From the NCBI GenBank assembly GCA_035943635.1, contig DASZBX010000014.1:22840-86839 (forward strand): a stretch of DNA of 64,000 nucleotides, written 5' to 3'. The notes under the pieces were generated by a model. It saw nothing but the letters and a program-made list of their open reading frames with translations. It had not been told where the DNA came from and did no database searches. Positions 42,865-52,944 of this stretch are shown piece after piece (within the stretch, counting starts at the first letter, position 1; each line of letters opens with the position of its first letter). The position numbers and the translations under genes were made by a program. The DNA comes from DASZBX01 sp035943635 (GTDB lineage Bacteria > Actinomycetota > Actinomycetes > Streptomycetales > Catenulisporaceae).

Positions 42865-44358
42865 TCAGCGCCGAGGCAACCGGAACGCGGCGGCGAAAAC
42901 CAGGACCACGATTCCCATCCCGGCCACCGCGGTCACCTCCATCGCGTGCACGTAGTCGTGCAGCCGGCTGCCCGAGCCCAGGACCGAGAAGAACAGGGTC
43001 CCGAGCACGGTCACGCCGATCGCGTTGCCGAACTGCTGCGCGGTGGTCAGCGCGCCGGCGGCCAGGCCGGCCTGCTTCGGGTGGATGCCGATCAGCACCG
43101 CGCCGACCAGCGTGGGCAGGGCCAGGCCGTTGCCCAGGCCGACCACGACCATGCCGGGGATCAGCCAGGCCGCGGTGACCTGGTCGCCCTGCCAGGCCAG
43201 CACCGCGAAGGTCAGCGCCAGGCCGAGGAAGCTGGAGACCGCGCCGACCGCGATCACCCGGTTGCCCACCCGCGCGGCCACCCGGCGGGCGTTGAGCGAA
43301 CTGAGCGCGAAGGCCACGCCCAGCGGGGCGAAGGTCAGGCCGGCGGTCAGCGGGGTCAGGCCGAGCCCGTCCTGCAGCACGATGGTCAGGCACAGCATGA
43401 ACCCGGCGAAGAAGGTCAGGTACCCGGCGCCGACGAACATCCCGGCCGAGAAGGTGCGCTGCTTGAGCAGGTCGGTGTCCAGCACCGGGGACCCGCCGCG
43501 CCGGCCGAGCCGGCCCTCGTAGCGCAGGGTGGCGGCCAGCACCGGGACGGCGGCGGCCATCGACAGCCAGGTCCACAGCGGCCAGCCCTCCGGCCGGCCC
43601 AGGGTCAGCGGGATCAGGAACAGGGCCAGGGCGGCCGAGATGCCGATCGCGCCGACCGGGTCCAGCCTCTGCCGGGCCTCGGACTTGGTGAACGGCAGCC
43701 AGCGGGCGGCCAGGAACGCGGCGCCCAGGCCGATCGGCACGTTGATGAAGAAGATGGTCCGCCAGCCCCAGCCGAACAGGTTCAGGTCCAGCAGCACGCC
43801 GCCGAGCACCTGCCCGGCCACCGAGCCCAGGCCGATGGTGGCGCCGAACGCGGCCATCGCGCGGGCCCGCTCGTGGATCGGGAAGAGCACGTTGATCAGG
43901 GCGAGCATCTGCGGCACCATCACGGCCGCGGCCGCGCCCTGCAGGATCCGGGCCCCGATCAGCAGCCCGGTGCTGGTGGCCAGGCCGCACAGCAGCGAGG
44001 CGGCGGTGAAGGCGAGCATCCCGATCAGGAACAGCCGGCGGTGGCCGAGGATGTCGCCGAGCCGCCCGCCGGTGATCAGGCCGCTGGCGTAGGCGAAGCC
44101 GTAGCCGCCGACGATCAGCTCCACCCCGGCCTCGGACGCGCCGAGGTCGTGTTGCAGCGAGGGGGCGGCGACGTTGACCACGAAGTAGTCGAACATGGCC
44201 ATGAACATCGCGGTCAGGATGACCGGCAGGACGATCCAGCGGCGCGGGTGGCCCTCGGCGGCGTGGGCGGCGGCCGGGGCGGGTGAGGTGGCGGAGGCGG
44301 CGTCGGCGGGGGCCTGGTCCGGCGCGGTGCGCGGACGGCCTTCGGCGGTGAGCGACAT
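42865..44358 (-). CDS. MFS drug-efflux transporter (DHA2, 14-helix type)
   Basis: This 497-residue pump has an Ala-rich cytoplasmic start and about 14 membrane segments. It carries the DHA2 motifs MFDYFVVNVAAPSLQHDLG (motif D1), GGRLGDILGHRRLF (motif A) and GSVAGQVLGGVLLDL (antiporter motif C). I chose ATG 44358, 6 bases after GGGGGA; an in-frame GTG at 44373 overlaps that site. It is divergent from a TetR gene with two identical 16-bp operators in the gap. The substrate is probably an amphipathic drug. Confidence 0.93.
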   Translation of the reverse strand: MSLTAEGRPRTAPDQAPADAASATSPAPAAAHAAEGHPRRWIVLPVILTAMFMAMFDYFVVNVAAPSLQHDLGASEAGVELIVGGYGFAYASGLITGGRLGDILGHRRLFLIGMLAFTAASLLCGLATSTGLLIGARILQGAAAAVMVPQMLALINVLFPIHERARAMAAFGATIGLGSVAGQVLGGVLLDLNLFGWGWRTIFFINVPIGLGAAFLAARWLPFTKSEARQRLDPVGAIGISAALALFLIPLTLGRPEGWPLWTWLSMAAAVPVLAATLRYEGRLGRRGGSPVLDTDLLKQRTFSAGMFVGAGYLTFFAGFMLCLTIVLQDGLGLTPLTAGLTFAPLGVAFALSSLNARRVAARVGNRVIAVGAVSSFLGLALTFAVLAWQGDQVTAAWLIPGMVVVGLGNGLALPTLVGAVLIGIHPKQAGLAAGALTTAQQFGNAIGVTVLGTLFFSVLGSGSRLHDYVHAMEVTAVAGMGIVVLVFAAAFRLPRR

Positions 44359-44422
44359 GGGAAGTTCCCCCACAGGAGTCTTGGGAAGTCTCGTGCACGT
44401 CAGATGGTCTGGCGATCGGAGT

Positions 44423-44484
44423 AACCAACTGGTTGGTTGAAATATTTCACGGCACCGCGGGGGCTGTCAACCAACTGGTTGGTT
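44423..44484. promoter_or_regulatory. Twin TetR operators
   Basis: AACCAACTGGTTGGTT occurs at 44423-44438 and again, identical, at 44469-44484. Each has 7-bp arms around TG. The second copy overlaps the TetR gene promoter, just upstream of its TATAGT -10 hexamer. Confidence 0.88.
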
Positions 44485-44500
44485 GGCTATAGTGGGGGGC

Positions 44501-45124
44501 ATGGCAGTTCGTGACCCCGAAGCAACAAAGGCCCGGATCTTCGCCGCCGCGACGGCGGAGTTCGCCGCGTACGGCATCGCCGGCGCGCGCGTGGACCGGA
44601 TCGCGCAGAACGCGCACGCCAACAAGCAGCTGATCTACGCGTACTTCGGGGACAAGGCCGAACTGTTCGCGCACGTGCTGGAACAGAAGCTGGTTGAGGT
44701 GGCCGAGTCGGTATCGATGGAGGTCAACGACATCGAGGACTGGATCGAGTGCCACTTCGACTACCACGCCCAGCACCCCGAACTGCTGCGCCTGCTGATG
44801 TGGGAGGCGCTGGAGTTCGGCTCCACCGGCCTGCCCCGGCCGGAGGCGCGGGTCGCCCGCTACCAGGAGAAGGTGGCCAACTTCGCCAAGGCGCAGCAGA
44901 ACGGCGTGGTACGCACGGACGTACAGCCCGCCCACCTGCTGCTGCTCATGCTCGGCCTGATCAACTGGCCCCAGGCGGCCAACCAGGTCAGCGGCATGAT
45001 TCTGGGCGAGGACGTCTCGACCTCGGCGGACTTCCGCGAATCGGTCAAGAAGTGCGCGCGGAGCCTGGCCGGCCCGCAGGGGGAACACTGCGCCGAACCG
45101 AAGGCCGTCCAACCGCAGGACTGA
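44501..45124 (+). CDS. TetR-family repressor of the adjacent MFS pump
   Basis: This 207-residue protein has the helix-turn-helix GARVDRIAQNAHANKQLIYAYF (residues about 30-51) and a ligand domain with HPELLRLLMWEALEF. TATAGT (44488-44493) lies 7 bases before the ATG at 44501, so the mRNA is probably leaderless, although GGGGGG is also adjacent. An operator overlaps the promoter spacer, so autorepression is expected. Confidence 0.93.
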   Translation: MAVRDPEATKARIFAAATAEFAAYGIAGARVDRIAQNAHANKQLIYAYFGDKAELFAHVLEQKLVEVAESVSMEVNDIEDWIECHFDYHAQHPELLRLLMWEALEFGSTGLPRPEARVARYQEKVANFAKAQQNGVVRTDVQPAHLLLLMLGLINWPQAANQVSGMILGEDVSTSADFRESVKKCARSLAGPQGEHCAEPKAVQPQD

Positions 45125-45125
45125 T

Positions 45126-45293
45126 TTACGAGCGTTTGAGATACCGCAGGTAGAACGCCAGGAACGCCAGCACGACGCCCACGTTCACCAGCAACCGCGG
45201 CCAGAACTGGTGCCTGAAGACCAGAAAGTCCAGGCCGACGATGACGGCAACCATCGCGAGCACGCAAATCACGGTGGCGGCTTGTCTTCCCAT
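45126..45293 (-). CDS. 55-residue membrane protein
   Basis: This short gene reads MGRQAATVICVLAMVAVIVG, then LDFLVFRHQFWPRLLVNVGV and VLAFLAFYLRYLKRS. It has two membrane helices joined by a basic/aromatic loop and a basic C-terminus. Codon use is typical of the genome. I recall similar small proteins in streptomycetes; the function is unknown. It lies between the convergent end of the TetR gene and the divergent aldo-keto reductase. Confidence 0.8.
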   Translation of the reverse strand: MGRQAATVICVLAMVAVIVGLDFLVFRHQFWPRLLVNVGVVLAFLAFYLRYLKRS

Positions 45294-45431
45294 ACCCCGA
45301 CACTACAGCGCTCGACCGCAGCACACGACCCTGCCCGGCGGCCCGGCGGGTTTCCCCGGCCTCGCTAAGCTCGGACCGTTCCACCGGTTCCACCCCACGC
45401 AGCCAGACCCAGATTGACGAGGACGATGACG

Positions 45432-46421
45432 ATGTACACCGCGGCCGACGACCGCTACTCGACCATGGAATACCGCCGCAGCGGCCGCAGCGGCCTCAAG
45501 CTCCCGGCGGTCTCGCTGGGCCTGTGGCACAACTTCGGCGACACCTACTCCTTCGACAACCAGCGCGCCGTCCTGCGCCGCGCCTTCGACCTGGGCGTCA
45601 CCCACTTCGACCTGGCCAACAACTACGGCCCGCCGGCCGGCTCGGCCGAGCAGAACTTCGGCCGGCACCTGGCCGACGACTTCCGCCCGTACCGCGACCA
45701 GCTGGTCATCTCCACCAAGGCCGGCTACGACATGTGGGCCGGCCCCTACGGTGAATGGGGCTCGCGCAAATACCTGCTTGCCTCGCTGGACCAGTCCCTC
45801 GGCCGGATGGGCCTGGAGTACGTGGACATCTTCTACAGCCACCGCTTCGACCCGGAGACTCCGCTGGAGGAGACCATGGGCGCGCTCGACCGGGCCGTGC
45901 GCTCCGGGAAGGCGCTGTACGCGGGCATCTCCAACTACAGCCCCGAGCAGACCCGGGCCGCCGCGGCGATCCTGCACGACCTCGGCACGCCGCTGCTGAT
46001 CCACCAGCCGCGCTACAGCATGATCGCCCGGGACGCGGTCGAGGACGGCCTGCTGGACGCGCTGGAGGAGGTCGGCGCCGGCGCGATCTGCTTCTCCCCG
46101 CTGGCCCAGGGCGTCCTGACCGACCGGTACCTGAACGGCATCCCGGCCGACTCGCGGGCCGCGGTCGGCCGCTTCCTGCGCGAGTCCAACCTGACCGAGG
46201 CCGTGATGGGCAAGGTCAAGGCGCTCAACGATCTGGCCGCCGCCCGCGGCCAGTCGCTGGCGCAGCTGGCCCTGGCCTGGGTGCTGCGCGACCCGCGGAT
46301 GACCTCGGCGATCATCGGCGCGTCCAGCGTCGCGCAGCTGGAGGCCAACCTCGGAGCCCTCGCCGCGCCCGCCCTGTCGGCCGAGGAGCTCGCCTCGATC
46401 GACCGGATCCTGGCCGACTGA
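45432..46421 (+). CDS. Aldo-keto reductase (YghZ / glyceraldehyde-3-phosphate reductase-like)
   Basis: This 329-residue TIM-barrel NADPH reductase has the catalytic tetrad visible as Asp and Tyr in THFDLANNYGPPAGSAEQ, Lys in VISTKAGYDMW and His in DIFYSHRFDPETP. The C-terminal cofactor-binding segment is MTSAIIGASSVAQLEANL. The motif SAEQNFG is typical of the AKR14 (YghZ) group, which reduces glyceraldehyde phosphate and methylglyoxal. I chose ATG 45432, 8 bases after GAGGA; ATG 45426 is also in frame. Confidence 0.92.
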   Translation: MYTAADDRYSTMEYRRSGRSGLKLPAVSLGLWHNFGDTYSFDNQRAVLRRAFDLGVTHFDLANNYGPPAGSAEQNFGRHLADDFRPYRDQLVISTKAGYDMWAGPYGEWGSRKYLLASLDQSLGRMGLEYVDIFYSHRFDPETPLEETMGALDRAVRSGKALYAGISNYSPEQTRAAAAILHDLGTPLLIHQPRYSMIARDAVEDGLLDALEEVGAGAICFSPLAQGVLTDRYLNGIPADSRAAVGRFLRESNLTEAVMGKVKALNDLAAARGQSLAQLALAWVLRDPRMTSAIIGASSVAQLEANLGALAAPALSAEELASIDRILAD

Positions 46422-46462
46422 GCCCGCCCGACCCGGCCCGGCGGCGCGCGCCGGGCGCCTGG

Positions 46463-46501
46463 CCGGACCGTCCGTGGACCTGTCGTTCCACGGTGGTCCG
46501 G
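46463..46501. terminator. Terminator after the aldo-keto reductase
   Basis: CCGGACCGTCCGTGGA pairs with TCCACGGTGGTCCGG across an 8-base loop, with one small internal bulge. Confidence 0.65.
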
Positions 46502-46570
46502 CCCGTTCGTTTCCGTCCCAAGGATCGAACCGTCCGCGGGCCGGCCGCGCCCGTCACGTACCCTGGGGGC

Positions 46571-47937
46571 GTGGACACGAAGCGTGAGACGGCGCCGGCC
46601 GACGACCAGACCTCCCCGCCGGCCTGGCGGACCCTGACCGCCAAGCAGCAGCCCGACTGGCCCGACCCGCAGAAGGTGCGCGAGGCCTCGGCCGAGCTGC
46701 GCTCCTTCCCTCCGCTGGTCTTCGCCGGCGAGTGCGACCTGCTCAAGCAGCGGCTGGCCGACGCCGCGGCCGGCCAGGCGTTCATCCTGCAGGGCGGGGA
46801 CTGCGCGGAGACCTTCGACGCGATCACCGCCGACGCCATCCGCAACAAGCTCAAGACGCTGCTGCAGATGGCCGCGGTGCTCACCTACGCCGCCTCGATC
46901 CCGGTGATCAAGATCGGCCGGATCGCCGGGCAGTACGGCAAGCCGCGCAGCAGCGACACCGAGACCCGGGACGGGGTCACCCTGCCGGCCTACCGCGGGG
47001 ACAGCGTCAACGGGTTCGAGTTCACCGAGGTGTCCCGGATCCCGGACCCGCGCCGCCTGGTCCGGATGTACCACAGCTCCGCGGCCACCCTGAACCTGGT
47101 CCGCGCCTTCACCACCGGCGGCTACGCCGACCTGCACCAGGTGCACGCCTGGAACCGGGACTTCGTCGCCGCCTCGCCGTCCGGCGAGCGCTACGAGCTG
47201 CTGGCCACCGAGATCGAGCGGGCGCTGAACTTCATGCGGGCCTGCGGCACCGACCCCGAGGAACTGCGCACGGTCGAGTTCTTCGCCTCGCACGAGGGCC
47301 TGCTGCTGGAGTACGAGGACGCCCTGACCCGGGTCGACTCGCGTACCGGGCTGCTCTACGACACCTCCGCGCACTTCGTCTGGATCGGCGAGCGCACCCG
47401 CGACCTCGACGGCGCGCACGTGGAGTTCTTCTCCCGGATCCGCAACCCGATCGGGATGAAGCTGGGCCCGGCCACCCCGCCGGACCTGGCCCTGTCCTAC
47501 CTGGACAAGCTGGACCCGGACCGGGAGCCGGGCCGGCTGACCTTCATCGTCCGGATGGGCGCCGGGGTGGTCCGGGACAAGCTGCCGGCCCTGCTGGAGA
47601 AGGTCACCGCCGAGGGCCACCGGGTGGCCTGGATCTGCGACCCGATGCACGGCAACACCTTCGAGGCGCCCAGCGGGCACAAGACCCGGCGCTTCGACGA
47701 CGTGCTGGACGAGGTCAAGGGCTTCTTCGAGGTGCACCGCGCGCTGGGCACCCACCCGGGCGGGATCCACGTGGAACTGACCGGCGACGACGTCACCGAG
47801 TGCATCGGCGGCGGGCACGAGATCGCCTTCGGCGACCTGGCCACCCGGTACGAGTCCGCCTGCGACCCCCGGCTGAACCGGTCCCAGTCCCTGGACCTGG
47901 CCTTCCTGGTCGCCGAGATGTACCGCGGCGGCCGCTG

Positions 47938-47938
<1 letters not shown>
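46571..47938 (+). CDS. aroH: Class II 3-deoxy-7-phosphoheptulonate synthase
   Basis: This 455-residue type II DAHP synthase begins the shikimate pathway from phosphoenolpyruvate and erythrose 4-phosphate. Motifs are FAGECDLLKQRLADAAAGQA, FILQGGDCAETF (metal Cys), IKIGRIAGQYGKPRSS, HFVWIGERTRDLDGAHVEF, NPIGMKLGP and WICDPMHGNT (metal His). GTG 46571 lies 7 bases after TACCCT (46558-46563), so transcript and coding start may coincide. Downstream it overlaps the aldolase gene by one base. Confidence 0.95.
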
Positions 47939-48954
<1,016 letters not shown>

Positions 48955-48981
48955 TTTCGGCTCGGCTTCGCCCGTTGTTTG

Positions 48982-49008
48982 GCCCGGATAGTCCGCTCCT
49001 GTCCGGGC
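48982..49008 (+). terminator. Terminator after the aldolase gene
   Basis: GCCCGGA (48982-48988) pairs with TCCGGGC (49002-49008), followed by TTCTCGCTTTT. A second small palindrome, GGCTAG-CTT-CTAGCC (49047-49061), lies in the next promoter region. Confidence 0.5.
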
Positions 49009-49096
49009 TTCTCGCTTTTGCGGCTATTGAAAGACCCCTTAGTTAGGGCTAGCTTCTAGCCATCAGCTTTGCACTCACTCTCTAGGGGGATGGACC

Positions 49097-49897
49097 ATGG
49101 GTTTGTTCAGCAAGTTCCTGAACGACGACGAGAAGGAGAAAGAGGAGGAGGCCAAGCGCCGGGCGGCGGAGAAGTACGCCACCGAGCACGCGCACGGGGC
49201 AGAGCACGAGCACGAGCACGCCCCGGCCGCCGCCGAGCACACCCACGCCCACACCATCGCGGCGCGCACCGCCGAGGCCCCGGCCCCGGCGAAGAAGACC
49301 GCTGCGAAGAAGACGGCCGCCGCCGCGGCCGAGGCGGCCCCCGCCCCGGCGAAGAAGACCGCTGCGAAGAAGACCGCCCCGGCCGCCGCCGCGCACACCC
49401 ACGCCCCGATCGCCCACCAGGGCGCGGCCCAGGCCGGCGCGGTCACCGTCGCGCACGACCAGGCGATGACCCTGCACATCCTCTCGCACATCCCGGACCA
49501 CGCCCCGCGTACCGACGACCCGCACTACCACCTGTTCGAGCAGGCCAAGTCGCGGCTCAAGCGCCAGGGCCTGTGGAAGTGCATCATCAACGACGAACTG
49601 TGCGACGGCCAGCCGGAACTGCACCACACCTTCATCGAGTTCTCCCAGATCAACGAGGTGGACCCGGCCAAGGTGCAGCAGTCGCTCGGCCTGCACTTCG
49701 ACAACGACGAGGACTTCCAGACCTGGGCCGAGTCCCCCGGCAACCTAGAGGTCCTGTGCGTCGCCCACCACCGGGCGCACTACGGTATCCACGTCATCCC
49801 CGGCCCGCTGTGGGAGGCGCTGCGCTTCCGCAAGGCCGGCACCGCGGCCGCCGCCGAGTTCGTCGCGGCCAAGGACCTGCCGCAGGACGACAAGTAG
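49097..49897 (+). CDS. HNH-type protein with histone-H1-like AKKTA repeats
   Basis: This 266-residue protein has three parts. Residues 1-55 are charged and His-rich (EKEKEEEAKRRAAEK, HAHGAEHEHEHAP). Residues 58-100 hold two copies of the unit APAPAKKTAAKKTA, identical in type to the DNA-binding tails of actinobacterial HU/H1 proteins. Residues 145-255 form an HNH-like domain: LWKCIINDELCDGQPELHHTF with the His pair, then GNLEVLCVAHHRAHYGIHV with the central Asn and last His, and two Cys that could bind zinc. It may be a DNA nuclease or a nucleoid-associated protein built on an HNH fold. ATG 49097 follows AGGGGGA. Confidence 0.75.
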   Translation: MGLFSKFLNDDEKEKEEEAKRRAAEKYATEHAHGAEHEHEHAPAAAEHTHAHTIAARTAEAPAPAKKTAAKKTAAAAAEAAPAPAKKTAAKKTAPAAAAHTHAPIAHQGAAQAGAVTVAHDQAMTLHILSHIPDHAPRTDDPHYHLFEQAKSRLKRQGLWKCIINDELCDGQPELHHTFIEFSQINEVDPAKVQQSLGLHFDNDEDFQTWAESPGNLEVLCVAHHRAHYGIHVIPGPLWEALRFRKAGTAAAAEFVAAKDLPQDDK

Positions 49898-49986
49898 CAG
49901 AGGGGTAGATCGCGCGGCCCGGCTCGTTTCCGTAGGCTCTGTGCCATCCGCGTCCGACCCCGAATCCGGAGAGGATGGGAGCGTCC

Positions 49987-50952
49987 GTGCACACCTTCAC
50001 CGAGCCGCCGCCCGAGTTCGCCGCGGCGATCCGCGCCACCGGGCCCGAGGACGCCGAGCAGTGGCTCGCCCGGCTGCCCGCCCTGGTCGCCGGGTTCGCC
50101 GACCGCTGGCGGCTGAGCCTGGACGGCCCGACGTTCTCCGGCTACTCGGCCGTGGTCCTGCTGGTCCACCGCGCCGACGGCGAACCGGCCGCGCTGAAAG
50201 TCGGCCGGATGGACGGGTACACGGCTGCGGAGGGGGCGGCGCTGCGGTTGTGGGGCGGGCAGGGGGCCGTGCGGCTGCTGGGATCCGCCGAGGAGCCGGA
50301 GCGGCAGACCTGTGCGTTGCTGCTGGAACGGCTGGACCCGGCCCGTAACCTGTTCGCCGTCTCCGACGACGAGGGCGCTGAAGTGGTCGGCAAACTCATC
50401 GCCCGCCTCGGAATCGTGGCGCCCCAGCCATCGCAGACATCAGACTCACCGGAGGATCGACAGGGGCCGTTGCTACCCACTCTCGCCGACGACGTCGCGC
50501 AGGAGGTGCAGCGCCTGCCGGAAGACTGGGAACGATTGGGCCGCCCCTGCCCGCGGGCAATGATCGACTATGCCGTGGACGCCTACCGTGACTTAGGCGC
50601 CGAGGGCGGCGACCGCCTGCTGCACGTCGACCTGCACCAGATGAACGTGCTGGCCGCCGCCCGCGAACCCTGGCTGGCCATCGACCCGCAGGCCCGGATC
50701 GGCGACCCCGCGTTCACCCTGCTGCCGTTCCTGCGCAACGGCTGGCCCAGGGTGACCGCGGCCGCGAACCCCCGCGCCGCCCTGCGCCGCCGCTTCGAGA
50801 TCGCCGCGCACGCCGCCGGACTGGACCGCGCCAGAGCCCGCACCTGGGCCCGCGCCCGCGCCGTCGGCGACCTGCTCTACGCCGTAGAGTTCGGCGACAC
50901 CGAAGGCGTGTCCCGCCCGGTCTCCGCCGCCATCCACGACTGGCTCGCCTGA
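49987..50952 (+). CDS. Aminoglycoside/hydroxyurea phosphotransferase-like kinase (APH_6)
   Basis: This protein of about 321 residues has the nucleotide-binding AALKVGRMDGYTAAEGAAL (Lys and Glu), the catalytic loop LLHVDLHQMNVLAA and the metal Asp region WLAIDPQARIGDPAF. These match the streptomycin 6-phosphotransferase/hydroxyurea phosphotransferase family, which is common in actinobacteria and often not a resistance gene. GTG 49987 is preferred (GGGAG 5 bases upstream); ATG 49975 is 2 bases behind GGAGAGG and is an alternative. Confidence 0.88.
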   Translation: MHTFTEPPPEFAAAIRATGPEDAEQWLARLPALVAGFADRWRLSLDGPTFSGYSAVVLLVHRADGEPAALKVGRMDGYTAAEGAALRLWGGQGAVRLLGSAEEPERQTCALLLERLDPARNLFAVSDDEGAEVVGKLIARLGIVAPQPSQTSDSPEDRQGPLLPTLADDVAQEVQRLPEDWERLGRPCPRAMIDYAVDAYRDLGAEGGDRLLHVDLHQMNVLAAAREPWLAIDPQARIGDPAFTLLPFLRNGWPRVTAAANPRAALRRRFEIAAHAAGLDRARARTWARARAVGDLLYAVEFGDTEGVSRPVSAAIHDWLA

Positions 50953-50964
50953 ACCGGGCCCGGG

Positions 50965-51135
50965 GCCAAGCTAGCGAAGCCCCACAGGATCAGCCACAAT
51001 ATCGCCTACGAGACGGCCCGGCAGGATCTGATCGGTTTGCAGCTACGCGGCCTCCTGGAGAAGAAGCGGCAAGGCCAACAGTACGTGTGGAGTCCAGCGA
51101 ACGACTTCAGCCTGCGGTTGCAGCGCACCCAGTAG
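50965..51135 (+). pseudogene. Fic-like protein, C-terminal winged-helix remnant
   Basis: The frame reads KPHRISHNIAYETARQDLIG, then LQLRGLLEKKRQGQQYVWSP, a short tail and a TAG. This matches the C-terminal winged helix of Fic-family AMP-transferases. The catalytic Fic domain is absent and there is no start codon. It follows the kinase gene in the same frame after its stop. Confidence 0.6.
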
Positions 51136-51142
51136 CGCCGCG

Positions 51143-51186
51143 GATTCGTCGGCCCCGCCCGGATTCCGAGGCGGGGCCGACGAATC
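51143..51186. terminator. 17-bp terminator hairpin
   Basis: GATTCGTCGGCCCCGCC (51143-51159) and GGCGGGGCCGACGAATC (51170-51186) are perfect complements across a 10-base loop. It lies just downstream of the leftward MFS gene and of the Fic remnant. Confidence 0.88.
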
Positions 51187-51194
51187 CACACTGC

Positions 51195-52757
51195 TCAGAG
51201 CTCTTCGACGCCCGGCCGGAGGTACTTCGGGAGCAGGAAGCCGAGCGGGATGCAGACCAGGACCGCCAGGGCGGCGTACCAGAGGCTGTCGGACGCGGCG
51301 GTGACCGAGGAGTGGCCGTCCTGGAGGCTGTTGAAATACAAGGTGCCGAACAGGGCGACGCCCAGCGAGTTGGCCAGCTGTTGCAGGGCGTTGATCACGC
51401 CGCCGGCCGAGCCGGTCTCGTGTTCGTCGACCGCGGAGACCACCATGCCGAAGAAGGTGGTGATCAGCAGGCCCAGGCCCAGGCCGCAGAACGTGAACGC
51501 GGGCACCAGGTTCCAGGTGGTCATGGCCTGGCCGTAGTGGCTGATCGTCCAGGCCACGCCGCCGAGTCCGGCCGCCATCATCACCACGCCGGCCATCAGG
51601 ACCTTGCGGCCGTAGCGCGGCGCCAGCAGGCCGCCGCCCAGGCCCGCGCCGATCGCGGCGCCGAGGGAGAACGGCAGGCCGGTCAGGCCCGCGTGCAGCG
51701 AGGTGTAGCCCAGGGCGAGCTGGACGTGCAGCATCAGCACCAGGAACAGCGCACCCATGCCGGAGAAGAAGAACACGCCGAAGAACAGGCCGCCGGTGAA
51801 GGCGCGCTTGGCGAACAGCGACGGGGTGACCAGCGGGGTCCGGTTCTGCCGCTGCCGGGCCCGCTGCTGCAGGCCGAAGGCGGCGAACACCGGCACCGAG
51901 GCGCCCATCAGCACGTACATGTAAGCGGGCCAGTTGTCCTCGCGGCCCTGGATCAGCGGGTAGACCAGCAGCAGCATTCCCGCGCCGGACAACAGCATGC
52001 CGAGCACGTCCAGGGTCGGCACGTCCTCACCATGGCCCTGGTCCTCGGGGATGACCCGGACGGCCAGGACCAGGGCGAGCAGGCCCAGCGGCACGTTCAC
52101 CCAGAAGATCGACCGCCAGTGGCTGCCGAACAGGTCCGCCTGCACCAGCGCGCCGCCGACGATCGGGCCGAGGGTGGCGGCGATGCCCATCACCGGGCCG
52201 AAGATGCCCATCGCGGCCCCGGCCTGCTCCCGGGGGAACACCGAGCGGATGATGGACAACCCCTGCGGCAGCATGATGCCCGCCGACAGGCCCTGCAGGG
52301 CGCGGGCGGCGATCAGTTCGTGCGGGCTCTGCGCGGCCGAGGACAGCGCCGAGCAGACGGTGAACGCCGCGACGCCGATCAGGAACATCCGGCGCCGCCC
52401 GTACAGGTCGCCCAGGCGCCCGCCGGTGATCAGGATCGCGGCCATCGCCAGGGTGTAGCCGGCGATGATCCACTGCAGGTTGGTGCCGGAGGCGTGCAGG
52501 TCGCGGGCGATGGACGGGGCGCCGACGTTGACGATGGTCGAGTCGAGCAGGTCCATCACGTCCGCGCCGAGTACGACCAGCACGACCGCCCAGGCCAGCC
52601 GGCCGGGCTTGGCCCGGACGGGTGCGGGGTCGGTGCCGGGGGCGCCGGCGGCGGCCGCGTCGGCGACCGCGGTCCCGGCGCCGTCGCGCTGCGGGCCCTG
52701 CCGGCCGGTCCGGCCGGGTATGGGAGGCGGGGGTCCGGGTTCGGTGGTGGCGGTCAT
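51195..52757 (-). CDS. MFS drug-efflux transporter (EmrB/QacA type)
   Basis: This 520-residue, 14-helix pump has MDLLDSTIVNVGAPSIARDL (D1), GGRLGDLYGRRRMFLIGV (A), MGIFGPVMGIAATLGPIVGG (C) and a long hydrophilic Ala/Pro-rich N-terminus. I chose ATG 52757, behind GAGGAG; a much longer open frame continues upstream only because it runs antisense to the divergent TetR gene. The promoter is TTGACA (52892-52887) and TAGAAC (52869-52864), 17 bases apart, covered by operators. Confidence 0.93.
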   Translation of the reverse strand: MTATTEPGPPPPIPGRTGRQGPQRDGAGTAVADAAAAGAPGTDPAPVRAKPGRLAWAVVLVVLGADVMDLLDSTIVNVGAPSIARDLHASGTNLQWIIAGYTLAMAAILITGGRLGDLYGRRRMFLIGVAAFTVCSALSSAAQSPHELIAARALQGLSAGIMLPQGLSIIRSVFPREQAGAAMGIFGPVMGIAATLGPIVGGALVQADLFGSHWRSIFWVNVPLGLLALVLAVRVIPEDQGHGEDVPTLDVLGMLLSGAGMLLLVYPLIQGREDNWPAYMYVLMGASVPVFAAFGLQQRARQRQNRTPLVTPSLFAKRAFTGGLFFGVFFFSGMGALFLVLMLHVQLALGYTSLHAGLTGLPFSLGAAIGAGLGGGLLAPRYGRKVLMAGVVMMAAGLGGVAWTISHYGQAMTTWNLVPAFTFCGLGLGLLITTFFGMVVSAVDEHETGSAGGVINALQQLANSLGVALFGTLYFNSLQDGHSSVTAASDSLWYAALAVLVCIPLGFLLPKYLRPGVEEL

Positions 52758-52815
52758 GCCTGATCTCCTCGGGAAGGGGTGCCGGGCCGGGAGCTGCCGT
52801 CTTTCCAGCTGCCCC

Positions 52816-52923
52816 GAACAGTGTCCCGATCCGGCGAACGGTGTTCCGATGCGGTAGAACACCGTTCTACCGTCGTACGTCGTTCGTGTCAAGAACGTCG
52901 TACGGAAGTTGCGAACACTGTTC
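52816..52923. promoter_or_regulatory. Four operators and two divergent promoters
   Basis: The motif GAACxxxGTTC occurs as GAACAGTGTCC (52816-52826), GAACGGTGTTC (52836-52846), GAACACCGTTC (52857-52867) and GAACACTGTTC (52913-52923). The third overlaps the MFS -10; the fourth overlaps the TetR promoter, TTGCGA (52909-52914) with TATCGT (52932-52937), spacing 17. Confidence 0.82.
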
Positions 52924-52944
52924 GGTGAGCGTATCGTGACAACC

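Noticed and set aside
49975..50952. Antibiotic-resistance call for the APH-like kinase
   Set aside because: The family is widespread in actinobacteria with mostly unknown substrates; nothing here points to a particular drug.
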